Below, piece by piece: positions 32,885 to 41,583 of a stretch of DNA of 47,258 nt. The position numbers were made by a program, and so were the translations under genes. Position 1 is the stretch's first letter. Each line of letters begins with the position of its first letter. A model generated the notes under the pieces. It saw nothing but the letters and a program-made list of their open reading frames with translations, did not search any database and was not told where the DNA came from. The DNA comes from Deltaproteobacteria bacterium. Lineage in GTDB: Bacteria > Myxococcota_A > Polyangia > Polyangiales > Polyangiaceae. The stretch covers positions 1-47,258 of the forward strand of contig QJWJ01000451.1 in NCBI GenBank assembly GCA_003235365.1. The letters are read 5' to 3'.

Positions 32885-34123
32885 ATGACGGCCGCCGTGC
32901 TTTCCATTGGTACCGAACTGACGCGAGGCGAAATCGAGAATACCAACTGCACGTGGCTGTGTGAGCAGATCACCGCATGCGGAATGCAGGTGACCGAGTG
33001 TCTCTCGGTCGCCGACGAAATGAGCAAGATCCGCACCGCGTTGCGTCGCCTGGCCGCCGAGCACCGAGTCATCGTGTGTACCGGCGGTTTGGGGCCAACC
33101 ACGGACGACATGACGAGTGAAGCGGTCGCGCTCGAGCTCGGCGAACCCCTGCGCAGAGACGAGGCGAGCCTCGAGTCTCTCCAGGCTCGCTACGCTGCCG
33201 CGAACGTTCACTTCTCGGACTCCAACGCGAAGCAGGCCGACTTTCCCCACTCGGCCACGGTGCTCGAAAACGCTTGGGGAACCGCTCCTGGGTTCAGCGT
33301 AGATATCGATAATTGCAGGGCTTATTTTCTTCCTGGCGTCCCGCGAGAAATGAAGCCGATGTTCCAGAAACACATCGCGTCCTTCGTCTCGGCGCAAGTG
33401 GCGGCACGCACGGCGCAAATTCGGCTGCGATCGTTCGGCGCACCGGAGTCGGCGGTCAACGACCGGCTGAGAGGCATCGAGGCCGAGCACGACGTGGTCA
33501 TAGGTTATCGGGCCCATTTCCCCGAGATCGAAGTGAAGGTGATGGCAACCAGAGCCGACGCGGACTCGGCGCAGACGGCAGCAAGAGGAGCCGCACTCGT
33601 CGTCAAGGAGCGCCTCGGGGATCTGGTATACGCCGAAGGTGATCGAGATCTGCCAGACGTCGTCGGCGACCTGTTGCGGGCGCGGGGCTGGTGGCTGTCT
33701 CTGGCAGAATCGTGTACCGGTGGCCTCGCCTCCCAGCTGATCACGCGCACCCCCGCCAGCGACTACTACAAGGGTTCCGTCGTTTGCTACTCGAACGACG
33801 TCAAGGAACACCTGCTGGGCGTACCCAAAGCGGTGTTGGAGGAACACGGCGCGGTGAGCGAAGCAACCGTGCAGCACCTTGCCGAAGGCGCCAGAAAGAC
33901 CTTCGACAGCGAAGTCGCCATCTCGTTTTCCGGGATCGCCGGTCCCAGCGGTGGCACCGACGAAAAGCCCGTTGGCCTCATCCACTACGCCGTGGCAACG
34001 CCGAAAGGCGTCGTCACAGCGCATCGGGTGTTCCGCTGGGGTCGCACGCGCAACCAACTGGCGGCAGCATGGGCGGGCCTGGACCTGTTGCGGCGGCAGC
34101 TCCTCGATCTCCCGCCGCACTGA
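32885..34123 (+). CDS. cinA: CinA-family protein (competence/damage-inducible, NMN deamidase type)
   Basis: The 412 residues hold an N-terminal MoCF-like domain (about 1-170, AAVLSIGTELTRGEIENTN and VCTGGLGPTTDDMT) and a C-terminal nicotinamide-mononucleotide deamidase-type domain (about 250-405, LSLAESCTGGLASQLIT, YYKGSVVCYSN and ISFSGIAGPSGGT). Both look intact. CinA repairs pyridine nucleotides (ADP-ribose pyrophosphatase plus NMN deamidase) and is linked to competence in Gram-positives. The ATG at 32885 is chosen over a GTG at 32870 by family alignment. It lies 76 nt after the SUMF1-fold gene and is convergent with clpB. Confidence 0.95.
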   Translation: MTAAVLSIGTELTRGEIENTNCTWLCEQITACGMQVTECLSVADEMSKIRTALRRLAAEHRVIVCTGGLGPTTDDMTSEAVALELGEPLRRDEASLESLQARYAAANVHFSDSNAKQADFPHSATVLENAWGTAPGFSVDIDNCRAYFLPGVPREMKPMFQKHIASFVSAQVAARTAQIRLRSFGAPESAVNDRLRGIEAEHDVVIGYRAHFPEIEVKVMATRADADSAQTAARGAALVVKERLGDLVYAEGDRDLPDVVGDLLRARGWWLSLAESCTGGLASQLITRTPASDYYKGSVVCYSNDVKEHLLGVPKAVLEEHGAVSEATVQHLAEGARKTFDSEVAISFSGIAGPSGGTDEKPVGLIHYAVATPKGVVTAHRVFRWGRTRNQLAAAWAGLDLLRRQLLDLPPH

Positions 34124-34144
34124 TCGAGCTCGAACCAGAGCGGA

Positions 34145-36793
34145 TCAAGCCTCGACGCCGGGTCGCTCTGCTGTCGGCTGAGGCTGCGCCGGGGCACTCG
34201 CGCTGAGCGTCAGATCGCTGCCGTCATAGTCGACGCGAACAGTCGCCTCGGCGGGGAAGTCACCCTGCAACACGCGCCGCGCCAGCACGTCCTCCAGGTG
34301 GCGCTGAATGGCTCGCTTGAGCGGACGAGCACCGAACTGGGGATCGTAGCCGGTTTGCGCGAGGTAGTCCTTGGCGGCATCGCTGACTTCCAACGACAAT
34401 TGTCGTCGACGCAAACGCCCTTGCAGCCGTGTGAGCTGGATGTCGACGATGCGACGGATCTGCTCCTGCTCGAGACGTCGGTACACGACGATTTCGTCGA
34501 GACGATTGATGAACTCGGGTCGGAACACGTCGCGCAAAGCGAGCATCGCGACCTGACGCATTTGATCCATCTTCGCTTCGCCATCTTCGGCACTGCGTTC
34601 TTCAACCGTGGCCAGCTCGGCAGAGCCGACGTTACTGGTCAAGATCACGACGGTGTTGGTGAAGTCCACCGTACGTCCTTGGCTGTCGGTGAGTCGACCA
34701 TCGTCGAGAAGTTGCAGCAAGGTGTTGAACACGTCGGGGTGCGCCTTCTCCACCTCGTCGAACAACACGACACTGTACGGCCTTCGGCGCACGGGCTCGG
34801 TGAGCTGTCCACCTTCCTCGTGGCCCACGTACCCCGGGGGCGCGCCAATCAGACGCGACACGGCGTGGCGCTCTTGGTACTCGCTCATGTCGATGCGGAT
34901 CATGGCCCGCTCGTCGTCGAACAAGAACTCGGCAAGCGCCCGTGCCGTTTCGGTCTTGCCGACACCAGTCGGACCGAGAAACAAGAACGAACCGATCGGG
35001 CGATGTTCGTCGCTCAGCCCAGCACGAGAGCGGCGCACGGCGTTCGCAACCGCTTCGACGGCCGCGTCTTGTCCGATCACTCGATGACGCAGGCCGTCTT
35101 CCATGCGCAACAGCTTTTGCATCTCGCCTTCGAGCATCTTGGATATGGGCACACCCGTCCACTTGGAAACCACGGCCGCGATGTCCTCGTCGGTCACCTC
35201 CTCTTTCAGGTAGGCGCCGCTTCGCTGCAGTTCACCCAAGGCTGCCCGCTGTTCTTCGACGCTCTTCTCGACGGCGGGGATGGTTCCGTAGAGAAACTCG
35301 GCGGCCTTTCCGAGATCACCGGTGCGACGGGCCTGCTCCTCTCGAGACTTCAGTTCTTCGAGCTGCCGCTGCTTGTCGCGGATGTTCGCGATGATTTCCT
35401 TTTCGCGAAGCCACTGAGCCCGTGCCGCGTCGCGCTGCGCACTGAGCTCGCCGACCTCGCGTTGCAACTCGGTCAGCCGCGTCTTCGAGTTGGTGTCGCG
35501 TTCGCGCTTGAGTGCTTGCTCTTCGATCTTCAGCTGCAAGAGCCTGCGCTCGAGCTGATCGATCTCGAACGGCATGCTGTCGATTTCCATCTTGATCTTG
35601 CTGGCAGCCTCATCGACCAAATCGATGGCCTTGTCCGGCAAGAAACGGTCGGTGATGTAGCGATTGCTCAAGGTGCCGGCGGCGACGAGCGCCGAATCCT
35701 GAATGCGGATGCCGTGATGGACCTCGTACCGCTCCTTGAGACCTCGCAGGATTGCGATGGTGTCATCGACGGTCGGCTCGCTCACCATCACCGGTTGAAA
35801 ACGCCGTTCTAGAGCCGCGTCCTTTTCTATGTACTTGCGGTACTCGTCCAGGGTCGTCGCGCCGATGGCGCGGAGCTGACCGCGAGCGAGCGCAGGCTTG
35901 AGCATGTTTGCTGCGTCCATCGCCCCTTCGGCCGCGCCCGCACCGACGAGCGTGTGCAGCTCGTCGATGAACACGATGATGCTGCCCTCGGCGGCTTCGA
36001 CCTCTTTGAGTACGGCCTTGAGACGATCCTCGAACTCGCCTCGGAACTTCGAACCAGCGACCATCGACGACAGGTCGAGGGCGACCAGTCGCTTGTCTTT
36101 GAGGCTTTCGGGGACGTCACCCGAAACGATTCGGTGAGCGATCCCTTCGGCGATGGCGGTCTTACCCACGCCAGGCTCGCCGATCAGCACGGGGTTGTTC
36201 TTGGTACGTCGACTCAAGACCTGCATCACTCGACGGATCTCTTCGTCACGACCGATGACCGGATCAATCTTTCCACGCCGCGCCAAGTCAGTCAGATCAC
36301 GCGTGTACTTGTCGAGCGCCTGAAACTTCCCTTCCGGATCCTGGTCGGTAACTCGCTGCGATCCACGGATCTGCGCGAGCGCCGCCAAGAGCTTGTCGTA
36401 CGTCAGATTGTGCTTGTGAAAGATCGCCTCGGTATTGCTGTCGCCAGTGGCTGCCGCCAGCACGAAGTGCTCAACCGACACGAAGTCGTCCTTGAGCTTC
36501 TTGGACTGGTCTTCGGCACGCTGCATCAGCTGTACCGTGCGGCGAGCCAATCCGGGCTCGGCACCGCCGGTTACCTGCGGCAGTACACCGATGCGCTCGG
36601 TCAACGACTCGACGATTGCGCCGGGCTCTGCACCAGCTCTCTGCACCAACGGAGCACCCACGCCATCGCCTTGACTCAAGATGGCGACCAGGAGGTGCTC
36701 GGGCACGATCTCCGGGTTGCCGCGTCGAGACGCCGCGTCGAGAGCCGACCGAACCGCTTCCTGGCTCTTCGTGGTCATTCTGTCCATGCGCAT
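34145..36793 (-). CDS. clpB: ClpB disaggregase
   Basis: ClpB threads aggregated proteins through a hexameric pore together with DnaK. The 882 residues are in the usual range. They hold the N-domain repeats (about 1-145), NBD1 with Walker A GEPGVGKTAIAEG and Walker B IIVFIDELHTL, a coiled-coil M domain (about 400-525), and NBD2 with GPTGVGKTETARAL and YSVVLFDEVEKAH. The ATG at 36791-36793 has AAAGGAG 9 nt upstream; an in-frame upstream start would lack this. No dnaK or hspR is next to it, no CIRCE element was seen, and a long hairpin lies 73 nt before the start (36866-36904). Confidence 0.97.
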   Translation of the reverse strand: MRMDRMTTKSQEAVRSALDAASRRGNPEIVPEHLLVAILSQGDGVGAPLVQRAGAEPGAIVESLTERIGVLPQVTGGAEPGLARRTVQLMQRAEDQSKKLKDDFVSVEHFVLAAATGDSNTEAIFHKHNLTYDKLLAALAQIRGSQRVTDQDPEGKFQALDKYTRDLTDLARRGKIDPVIGRDEEIRRVMQVLSRRTKNNPVLIGEPGVGKTAIAEGIAHRIVSGDVPESLKDKRLVALDLSSMVAGSKFRGEFEDRLKAVLKEVEAAEGSIIVFIDELHTLVGAGAAEGAMDAANMLKPALARGQLRAIGATTLDEYRKYIEKDAALERRFQPVMVSEPTVDDTIAILRGLKERYEVHHGIRIQDSALVAAGTLSNRYITDRFLPDKAIDLVDEAASKIKMEIDSMPFEIDQLERRLLQLKIEEQALKRERDTNSKTRLTELQREVGELSAQRDAARAQWLREKEIIANIRDKQRQLEELKSREEQARRTGDLGKAAEFLYGTIPAVEKSVEEQRAALGELQRSGAYLKEEVTDEDIAAVVSKWTGVPISKMLEGEMQKLLRMEDGLRHRVIGQDAAVEAVANAVRRSRAGLSDEHRPIGSFLFLGPTGVGKTETARALAEFLFDDERAMIRIDMSEYQERHAVSRLIGAPPGYVGHEEGGQLTEPVRRRPYSVVLFDEVEKAHPDVFNTLLQLLDDGRLTDSQGRTVDFTNTVVILTSNVGSAELATVEERSAEDGEAKMDQMRQVAMLALRDVFRPEFINRLDEIVVYRRLEQEQIRRIVDIQLTRLQGRLRRRQLSLEVSDAAKDYLAQTGYDPQFGARPLKRAIQRHLEDVLARRVLQGDFPAEATVRVDYDGSDLTLSASAPAQPQPTAERPGVEA

Positions 36794-36865
36794 CGCTGTG
36801 TGCTCCTTTCGTACCGCCAAAAACGGTGCCGACAGGATACCAGGCGAGAACGCACCTGACCGTCG

Positions 36866-36904
36866 GCGTGCTCCCCTTCTCGGAACTCAGTTCCGGGAGC
36901 ACGC
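36866..36904 (-). repeat. Long interrupted inverted repeat upstream of clpB
   Basis: Outer arms GCGTGCTCC (36866-36874) and GGAGCACGC (36896-36904) pair over 9 bp. Inner arms CGGAACT (36881-36887) and AGTTCCG (36889-36895) pair over 7 bp around a single C, with a 6-nt bulge CCTTCT on one side. It lies between the lipoprotein stop and the clpB start, so it could end the first transcript or regulate clpB. Confidence 0.5.
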
Positions 36905-36957
36905 ACTACACTGTGTCGCCCGGCGGGCTTGTCTAGCCCAGGGTCGAATTCGACACG

Positions 36958-37617
36958 TTAGGGGGTGTAGTCACAGTCGCCGCCAGCCGCCTGACCGAAG
37001 CGGTCGGGGCTGACGCAGCCGAAGCCAAAGCCGCCAAAGTTTGCCTGAAAACCACAGGTTCCGTCAGCCTGACAGCACCCGGGAAGTTGCACGCCGTCCG
37101 CCGGCACATCCGCTCCTCCAAAGGACGGCAGGGCAATCGCCTCCGAGGGCCCACAAGCCGGATCGCACGAGCCGGGGCGGTTGAGCTGTTCACATCCCGG
37201 GTCCTCCAGGTTGAGCAGTAACCCCAAAGTAGACATGTCGAGCCCGCAGATCCCTTCGTCCTGGTCGGCACAGCATCCTTGTGTGCCGATCCCGAAGCCG
37301 TCGATCGTCGCACCCGGGCACATCTCAGACCCGCACTCGACCGTTTCGTCGGTGAAGGTTATTGAGAACCCCTCCGGCTCCTCGGGATCTTCTTGGTCCA
37401 ACGTGCACTCGAGGGCACCGGCGTCCTGCTCAGGGCCTGGTTCGTCATCGGTGGTGCCCGCGTCGTTGCCTGCTGAAGGCTTCGAATCGTCGGTCGCGTC
37501 GTCCGTCGAATCGTCGCTGGAATCGTCCTGCTTGGTTTCGGCGAGCGTTTCGTCGGAGTCACTACACCCCAGGGTGGCGGCGCAGAAAAGCGCCGCGGTA
37601 AGCAAGGCTAGTCTCAT
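36958..37617 (-). CDS. Cys-rich, Asp/Ser-rich lipoprotein
   Basis: The 219-residue product has a lipoprotein signal ending LGC (Cys18). An acidic, Asp/Ser/Thr-rich linker (about 19-68) tethers a Cys-rich globular domain (14 Cys in about 70-215, with GCCADQ, GSCDPACGP and GCCQADGTC). It is probably displayed on the cell surface, with disulfides. No family name is known to me. The ATG at 37615-37617 has no Shine-Dalgarno but a -10-like TAGACT 7 nt upstream. It lies between gyrB and clpB on the same strand, but 271 nt separate it from gyrB. Confidence 0.75.
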   Translation of the reverse strand: MRLALLTAALFCAATLGCSDSDETLAETKQDDSSDDSTDDATDDSKPSAGNDAGTTDDEPGPEQDAGALECTLDQEDPEEPEGFSITFTDETVECGSEMCPGATIDGFGIGTQGCCADQDEGICGLDMSTLGLLLNLEDPGCEQLNRPGSCDPACGPSEAIALPSFGGADVPADGVQLPGCCQADGTCGFQANFGGFGFGCVSPDRFGQAAGGDCDYTP

Positions 37618-37624
37618 ACCCAGC

Positions 37625-37652
37625 AGTCTAAGGAACTCGGGAAAAAAGTCGA
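37625..37652 (-). promoter_or_regulatory. Promoter of the Cys-rich lipoprotein gene
   Basis: On the minus strand TCGACT (37652-37647), a 16-nt spacer and TAGACT (37630-37625) lie 7 nt before the ATG at 37617. No ribosome site is present. The rest of 37618-37888, downstream of gyrB, holds no gene I can support. Confidence 0.4.
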
Positions 37653-37888
37653 CTCGTCACGCCCCGGGCCCAACGACGCCGTAGAAGCGAGTGCATCGCC
37701 GGATCACGTTTTGGTTCGCCCAGAACGACGATTCTCCGGGATCGGCGACCCGAGGGATGTCGATTCCAGCCACAGACGACTGAGGACCCCATTCAGGGAC
37801 GGGACCTCACGGACGGTGCCCCGGGACCTCGGCGCAAACCTTTCCCGACAATGGCGCCACCGCCGCCCGGGCAGCGAATCGGCAGGAG

Positions 37889-40354
37889 TCAGATGTCGAG
37901 ATTCCGAACGTTCAGAGCGTTCTCTTCGATGAAGTTGCGACGCGGCTCGACTTGATCACCCATCAGGACACTGAACAGCTCGTCGGCCCTGACCGGGTCT
38001 TCTACGCGAACCTGGAGCAGGGTACGTGCATCCGGGTTCATCGTGGTCTCCCACAACTCGTCCGCGTTCATCTCGCCCAGCCCCTTGTATCGGGACAGGG
38101 CAATGCCGCGCCGGCCGCGCTCCTGAATGAAGTCGTCGAGCTCGAGCGAGTCGTTGAGCGTCACGGGGTCCGACTTGTCGCTCTCGGCGATGTACGGCGC
38201 TTGACCGAGTGAGCGCAAATCGCGTTCGACCGATACCAGTTCCTGGTAGTCGTGGCCGTGTGCCAACTCCTCGCCAAAGGTGGCAAGTCGCGACGACGCC
38301 CCCGGACGGAAGCGGACACTGAGCGTTCCCTTGCCGCTCTCGTCATCCCAATCGCTGCGCACGGTGAGTGGGCACAGTGTGGGGTGCCGTTGCTCGAGGT
38401 GCTCTTGAAGCACGGGTACCATCGCCTCGATGGCAGCGCGGTCTTTGAAGTCGACGACGGGCTCGGCACCGGCTTGGAGCAAAGCGGCGACCAGGCGGCT
38501 GTCGCAGCGCCGGTCGATGCGGCCGAGCAAACCGCGCATGGTGCGCAAACGACTCGCCAGATTCAGCAGCGGCAGACCGGCGATCTCGAGCCCGCTCGCC
38601 GACTTGAGCCGCAAACCGTCGACACCGTTCTCGATCAGGTAGCGGTCGAGCGCACCCTGGTCCTTCATGTACAGGTCCTTCTTGCCTTTGCGCACGCGGA
38701 ACAGCGGGGGTTGCGCGATGTACAGGTAACCCTTTTCCAGCAACTCGGGCATCTGTCGGTAGAAGAACGTGAGCAGCAACGTGCGGATGTGCGACCCGTC
38801 GACGTCGGCATCGGTCATCAGGATGATCTTGTGGTAGCGCAGCTTGCTCAGGTCGAAACCACCCGTATCGCCAATACCGCAACCGAGGGCCGAGATCAGC
38901 GTCGCGACCTCCTGCGATGACAACATGCGATCGAGGCGGGCGCGCTCGACGTTGAGGATCTTGCCCTTCAACGGCAAGATCGCCTGAAAGTGCCGATCAC
39001 GCCCCTGCTTGGCGCTGCCACCTGCACTTTCACCCTCGACGATGTAGATTTCGCTGATCGTCGGGTCTTTGCTTTGGCAATCGGCGAGCTTGCCCGACAG
39101 CGACGTCGTGTCGAGCACGCCCTTGCGAACCACTTCGCGAGCTTTGCGCGCCGCCTCGCGAGCCTTGGCCGCAATCACTGCCTTCTCGATGATCTTGCGG
39201 GCAATCTGCGGATTCTCTTCGAGGAAGCGACCGAGATGCTCGGACACCGCGGCCTCGACCGCGCCCTTCACTTCGCTGCTGACGAGCTTGGACTTCGTCT
39301 GCGAGTCGAAGGAGGCATCCGGATGCTTGACGTGAATCACGCACACCAAGCCTTCGCGAACGTCGTCACCGGACAGGCCACTCTTGACGTCCTTGAAGAG
39401 GTTCGCCGATTGGCCGTAGTTGTTGAGCGTGCGCGTCAAAGACGAACGCAGACCCGTAAGGTGCGTGCCGCCGTCCTTGTTGTGGATGTTGTTCGTGTAG
39501 CAGAAGATCTGCTCGACGTAGCTCGACGTCCAACGCATGGCGATGTCGAGCAGCATGTCTGCAGAGCCTTCCCCCAAGGGCATTGCGGCGGAAAACGCAA
39601 TTACCTCTTCGGTGACGGGCTCCTTCGATTGCGACAGCAGGGCGACGAATTCCTGAATGCCACCCTGGTACTCGTAGGTCGCCTTTTGGCCATCGTCGAC
39701 GCGATCGTCCTTGAGATAGATGACCAAGCCTCGGTTGAGGAACGCCAGCTCGCGCAGACGGTTGGCCAGAATGTCGTAGCTGTACTCCGTCGACGTGAAG
39801 ATCTCGGAGTCAGGCTTGAAAATGATCGTGGTGCCCGTGTCGGTCGTGTCTTCGACGGCTTCGAGCGGGCCTTGAGGGACGCCCTTCTTGTACTGCTGCC
39901 GCCACAGCTTACCTTCTCGGCGGATCTCCAGAGTCAACCACTCGGAAACGGCATTGACGGCGCTGACGCCCACGCCGTGCAGACCGGCGCTCACCTTGTA
40001 GCTCGAATGATCGAACTTGCCGCCCGCATGCAGCACCGTCATCACGACCTCCGCGGCGGAAACGCCACGGTCGTGCATGCCTACGGGGATCCCGCGCCCG
40101 TTGTCACTGACGCGAACGGCATCATCGTCCAGCAGCTCGATGTGGATCTTCGAGCAATGCCCGGCGAGGTGCTCATCCACCGAGTTGTCGACACATTCCC
40201 AAACCAGGTGATGTAGCGCCGAACCGTCGTGCACGTCGCCGATGTACATGCCAGGGCGCTTGCGCACGGCCTCCAATCCCTCGAGGACCTGGATGTTTTT
40301 GGAACCGTACTCGTCAGCGTTGGACGCTGGAGCAATGGCGTCGGTATCAGTCAA
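37889..40354 (-). CDS. gyrB: DNA gyrase subunit B
   Basis: GyrB provides the ATPase for negative supercoiling with GyrA. The 821 residues carry the GHKL ATPase (WECVDNSVDEHLAG, DNGRGIPVG, GLHGVGVSAVNA), the transducer, the Toprim domain (IVEGESAGGSAKQGRDR, DADVDGSHIRTLLL) and the long insert of Gram-negative GyrB (about 555-735). The start is TTG at 40352-40354; the preceding GAGGTGATC matches the 16S anti-Shine-Dalgarno very well, so TTG is supported. It has its own promoter (40403-40431), 128 nt after recF. Confidence 0.98.
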   Translation of the reverse strand: MTDTDAIAPASNADEYGSKNIQVLEGLEAVRKRPGMYIGDVHDGSALHHLVWECVDNSVDEHLAGHCSKIHIELLDDDAVRVSDNGRGIPVGMHDRGVSAAEVVMTVLHAGGKFDHSSYKVSAGLHGVGVSAVNAVSEWLTLEIRREGKLWRQQYKKGVPQGPLEAVEDTTDTGTTIIFKPDSEIFTSTEYSYDILANRLRELAFLNRGLVIYLKDDRVDDGQKATYEYQGGIQEFVALLSQSKEPVTEEVIAFSAAMPLGEGSADMLLDIAMRWTSSYVEQIFCYTNNIHNKDGGTHLTGLRSSLTRTLNNYGQSANLFKDVKSGLSGDDVREGLVCVIHVKHPDASFDSQTKSKLVSSEVKGAVEAAVSEHLGRFLEENPQIARKIIEKAVIAAKAREAARKAREVVRKGVLDTTSLSGKLADCQSKDPTISEIYIVEGESAGGSAKQGRDRHFQAILPLKGKILNVERARLDRMLSSQEVATLISALGCGIGDTGGFDLSKLRYHKIILMTDADVDGSHIRTLLLTFFYRQMPELLEKGYLYIAQPPLFRVRKGKKDLYMKDQGALDRYLIENGVDGLRLKSASGLEIAGLPLLNLASRLRTMRGLLGRIDRRCDSRLVAALLQAGAEPVVDFKDRAAIEAMVPVLQEHLEQRHPTLCPLTVRSDWDDESGKGTLSVRFRPGASSRLATFGEELAHGHDYQELVSVERDLRSLGQAPYIAESDKSDPVTLNDSLELDDFIQERGRRGIALSRYKGLGEMNADELWETTMNPDARTLLQVRVEDPVRADELFSVLMGDQVEPRRNFIEENALNVRNLDI

Positions 40355-40402
40355 AGGTGATCACCTCGCGCCGGCTGCGGCGCTTTGAAATGGGGGCCAA
40401 GA

Positions 40403-40431
40403 GATATACTCAATCGGATCCCAAAAAGCAA
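40403..40431 (-). promoter_or_regulatory. gyrB promoter
   Basis: On the minus strand TTGCTT (40431-40426), a 17-nt spacer and TATATC (40408-40403) predict a start near 40396 and a leader of about 40 nt. A DnaA-box-like GAATCCACA (40440-40448) lies just upstream of the -35. Confidence 0.55.
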
Positions 40432-40439
40432 GCCGAGAA

Positions 40440-40479
40440 GAATCCACAAGTATTTGAAATCACTAGCAAATTATCCGCA
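40440..40479. promoter_or_regulatory. DnaA-box-like sites between recF and gyrB
   Basis: TTATCCGCA (40471-40479) matches the DnaA consensus TTATCCACA at 8 of 9 positions, and GAATCCACA (40440-40448) at 7 of 9, both in the same orientation. Between them the DNA is AT-rich for this genome (TATTTGAAATC, AGCAAATTATC). They could control gyrB or form part of a split origin with the sites upstream of dnaN. Confidence 0.45.
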
Positions 40480-40482
40480 CGA

Positions 40483-41583
40483 TCAGGACCCCGCCAAGGC
40501 CCCACCTCGGAGCTCGAAATCGCACCGATCCGAGCCGCTCAAACCGGGCATTTGGAACAAGTCGGGACGTGTGGTGGTGACCAAAACCTGACTTCGTGCA
40601 CCCCTGACGAACTCGTACACGGCGCCCGTTCGTTTGGGGTCGAGTTCGCTGGAAACGTCGTCCAACAACAGGATGGGCTGGCTGCCGCAGGCGTCGCGAA
40701 CGCAGTTGAGTTCCGCCACCTTCAGCGCCAGCGTGAGGATGCGTTGCTGCCCCTGAGAAGCGTGGTGTCGGGCGGATCTGCCGCTGAGCAACAGTTCTAT
40801 CTCGTCGCGATGGGGTCCAAAACCAGCGCTCTTGCGGAAACGGTCTCGCACGCGTCGATCGGCGAGTTCGTGGGCGAATTGCTCGGCGTCGGTGCAACCT
40901 CCGGGAACGAAGCGCAACGCCAGCGGGGTCTGGGCCGACGCGATGGTGCCAAACGCGGGGCCGAGCGCGGCGGCCAGCGCGTCACAGGCGGCGTGGCGCG
41001 CCCGCTGCACCGCGGCGCCGTTCTCAGCCATCACCCGTTCGAATGCATCCAACGCCGAAAGCTGATCGGGCTGCTTCTGAAGGATTTGATGTCGTTCACG
41101 CTGCGCGTGCTGGTAGCGTGAACGCGCATCGCCACTGGCGGGATCGAGAAACAACGCGATGCGGTCGAGCAGCGTACGCCGCAGCGCTGCCGGGCCGCTG
41201 ACGAGGGTCAGATTTCCCGGGTGAAAGATCACGACCGGTGTGCGCACCGCGTAGCTGGCCAGGCCGGCAGCGCGCTTTTCGTCCATGAACAGGCTGCGAC
41301 GCCCAGCGCTGATCACGGCGCGCTGGCGTCGCTGTTGGCCGCCCTCTTCGAAAGTGCCGACGACGCGAGTGAGCTCACTGCCCTCACGACACACCTCTCG
41401 TAGCTTCTCGGTTCGAAAGCTGCGGCTGGTAGCGACGAAGTACAGCGCCTCGAGCACACTGGTCTTGCCCTGCCCGTTGTCGCCGGAGATCACGTTGACG
41501 CGTGGCCCGAGCTCCAGCTGGAGGCTTTCGATGTTGCGAAAGCCCCGAATGTCGAGCTTCTGGACGACGAGCGAAGACGTCAA
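40483..41583 (-). CDS. recF: RecF, DNA gap-repair SMC-like ATPase
   Basis: RecF with RecO and RecR loads RecA on gapped DNA. The 366 residues have Walker A SGDNGQGKTSVLEALY (from about residue 33), the ABC-type signature region SARHHASQGQQRILTLALK and Walker B ILLLDDVSSELDP. The start is TTG at 41581-41583, overlapping the dnaN stop by TTGA, so translation is coupled. No other start fits before LDIRGFRNIESL. It follows dnaN as in many bacteria; gyrB is next. Confidence 0.97.
   Translation of the reverse strand: MTSSLVVQKLDIRGFRNIESLQLELGPRVNVISGDNGQGKTSVLEALYFVATSRSFRTEKLREVCREGSELTRVVGTFEEGGQQRRQRAVISAGRRSLFMDEKRAAGLASYAVRTPVVIFHPGNLTLVSGPAALRRTLLDRIALFLDPASGDARSRYQHAQRERHQILQKQPDQLSALDAFERVMAENGAAVQRARHAACDALAAALGPAFGTIASAQTPLALRFVPGGCTDAEQFAHELADRRVRDRFRKSAGFGPHRDEIELLLSGRSARHHASQGQQRILTLALKVAELNCVRDACGSQPILLLDDVSSELDPKRTGAVYEFVRGARSQVLVTTTRPDLFQMPGLSGSDRCDFELRGGALAGS

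Noticed and set aside
32348..34120. Long minus-strand open frame of 590 codons
   Set aside because: It is antisense to the SUMF1-fold and cinA genes, which both have full family motifs.
34298..35812. Long plus-strand open frame of 504 codons
   Set aside because: It is the mirror of clpB and has no recognisable domain or ribosome site.
36866..36904. CIRCE (HrcA) heat-shock operator before clpB
   Set aside because: The arms and spacing differ from the CIRCE word with its 9-nt spacer.
38990..40216. Plus-strand open frame of 408 codons
   Set aside because: It is antisense to gyrB; composition is that of a complementary shadow.
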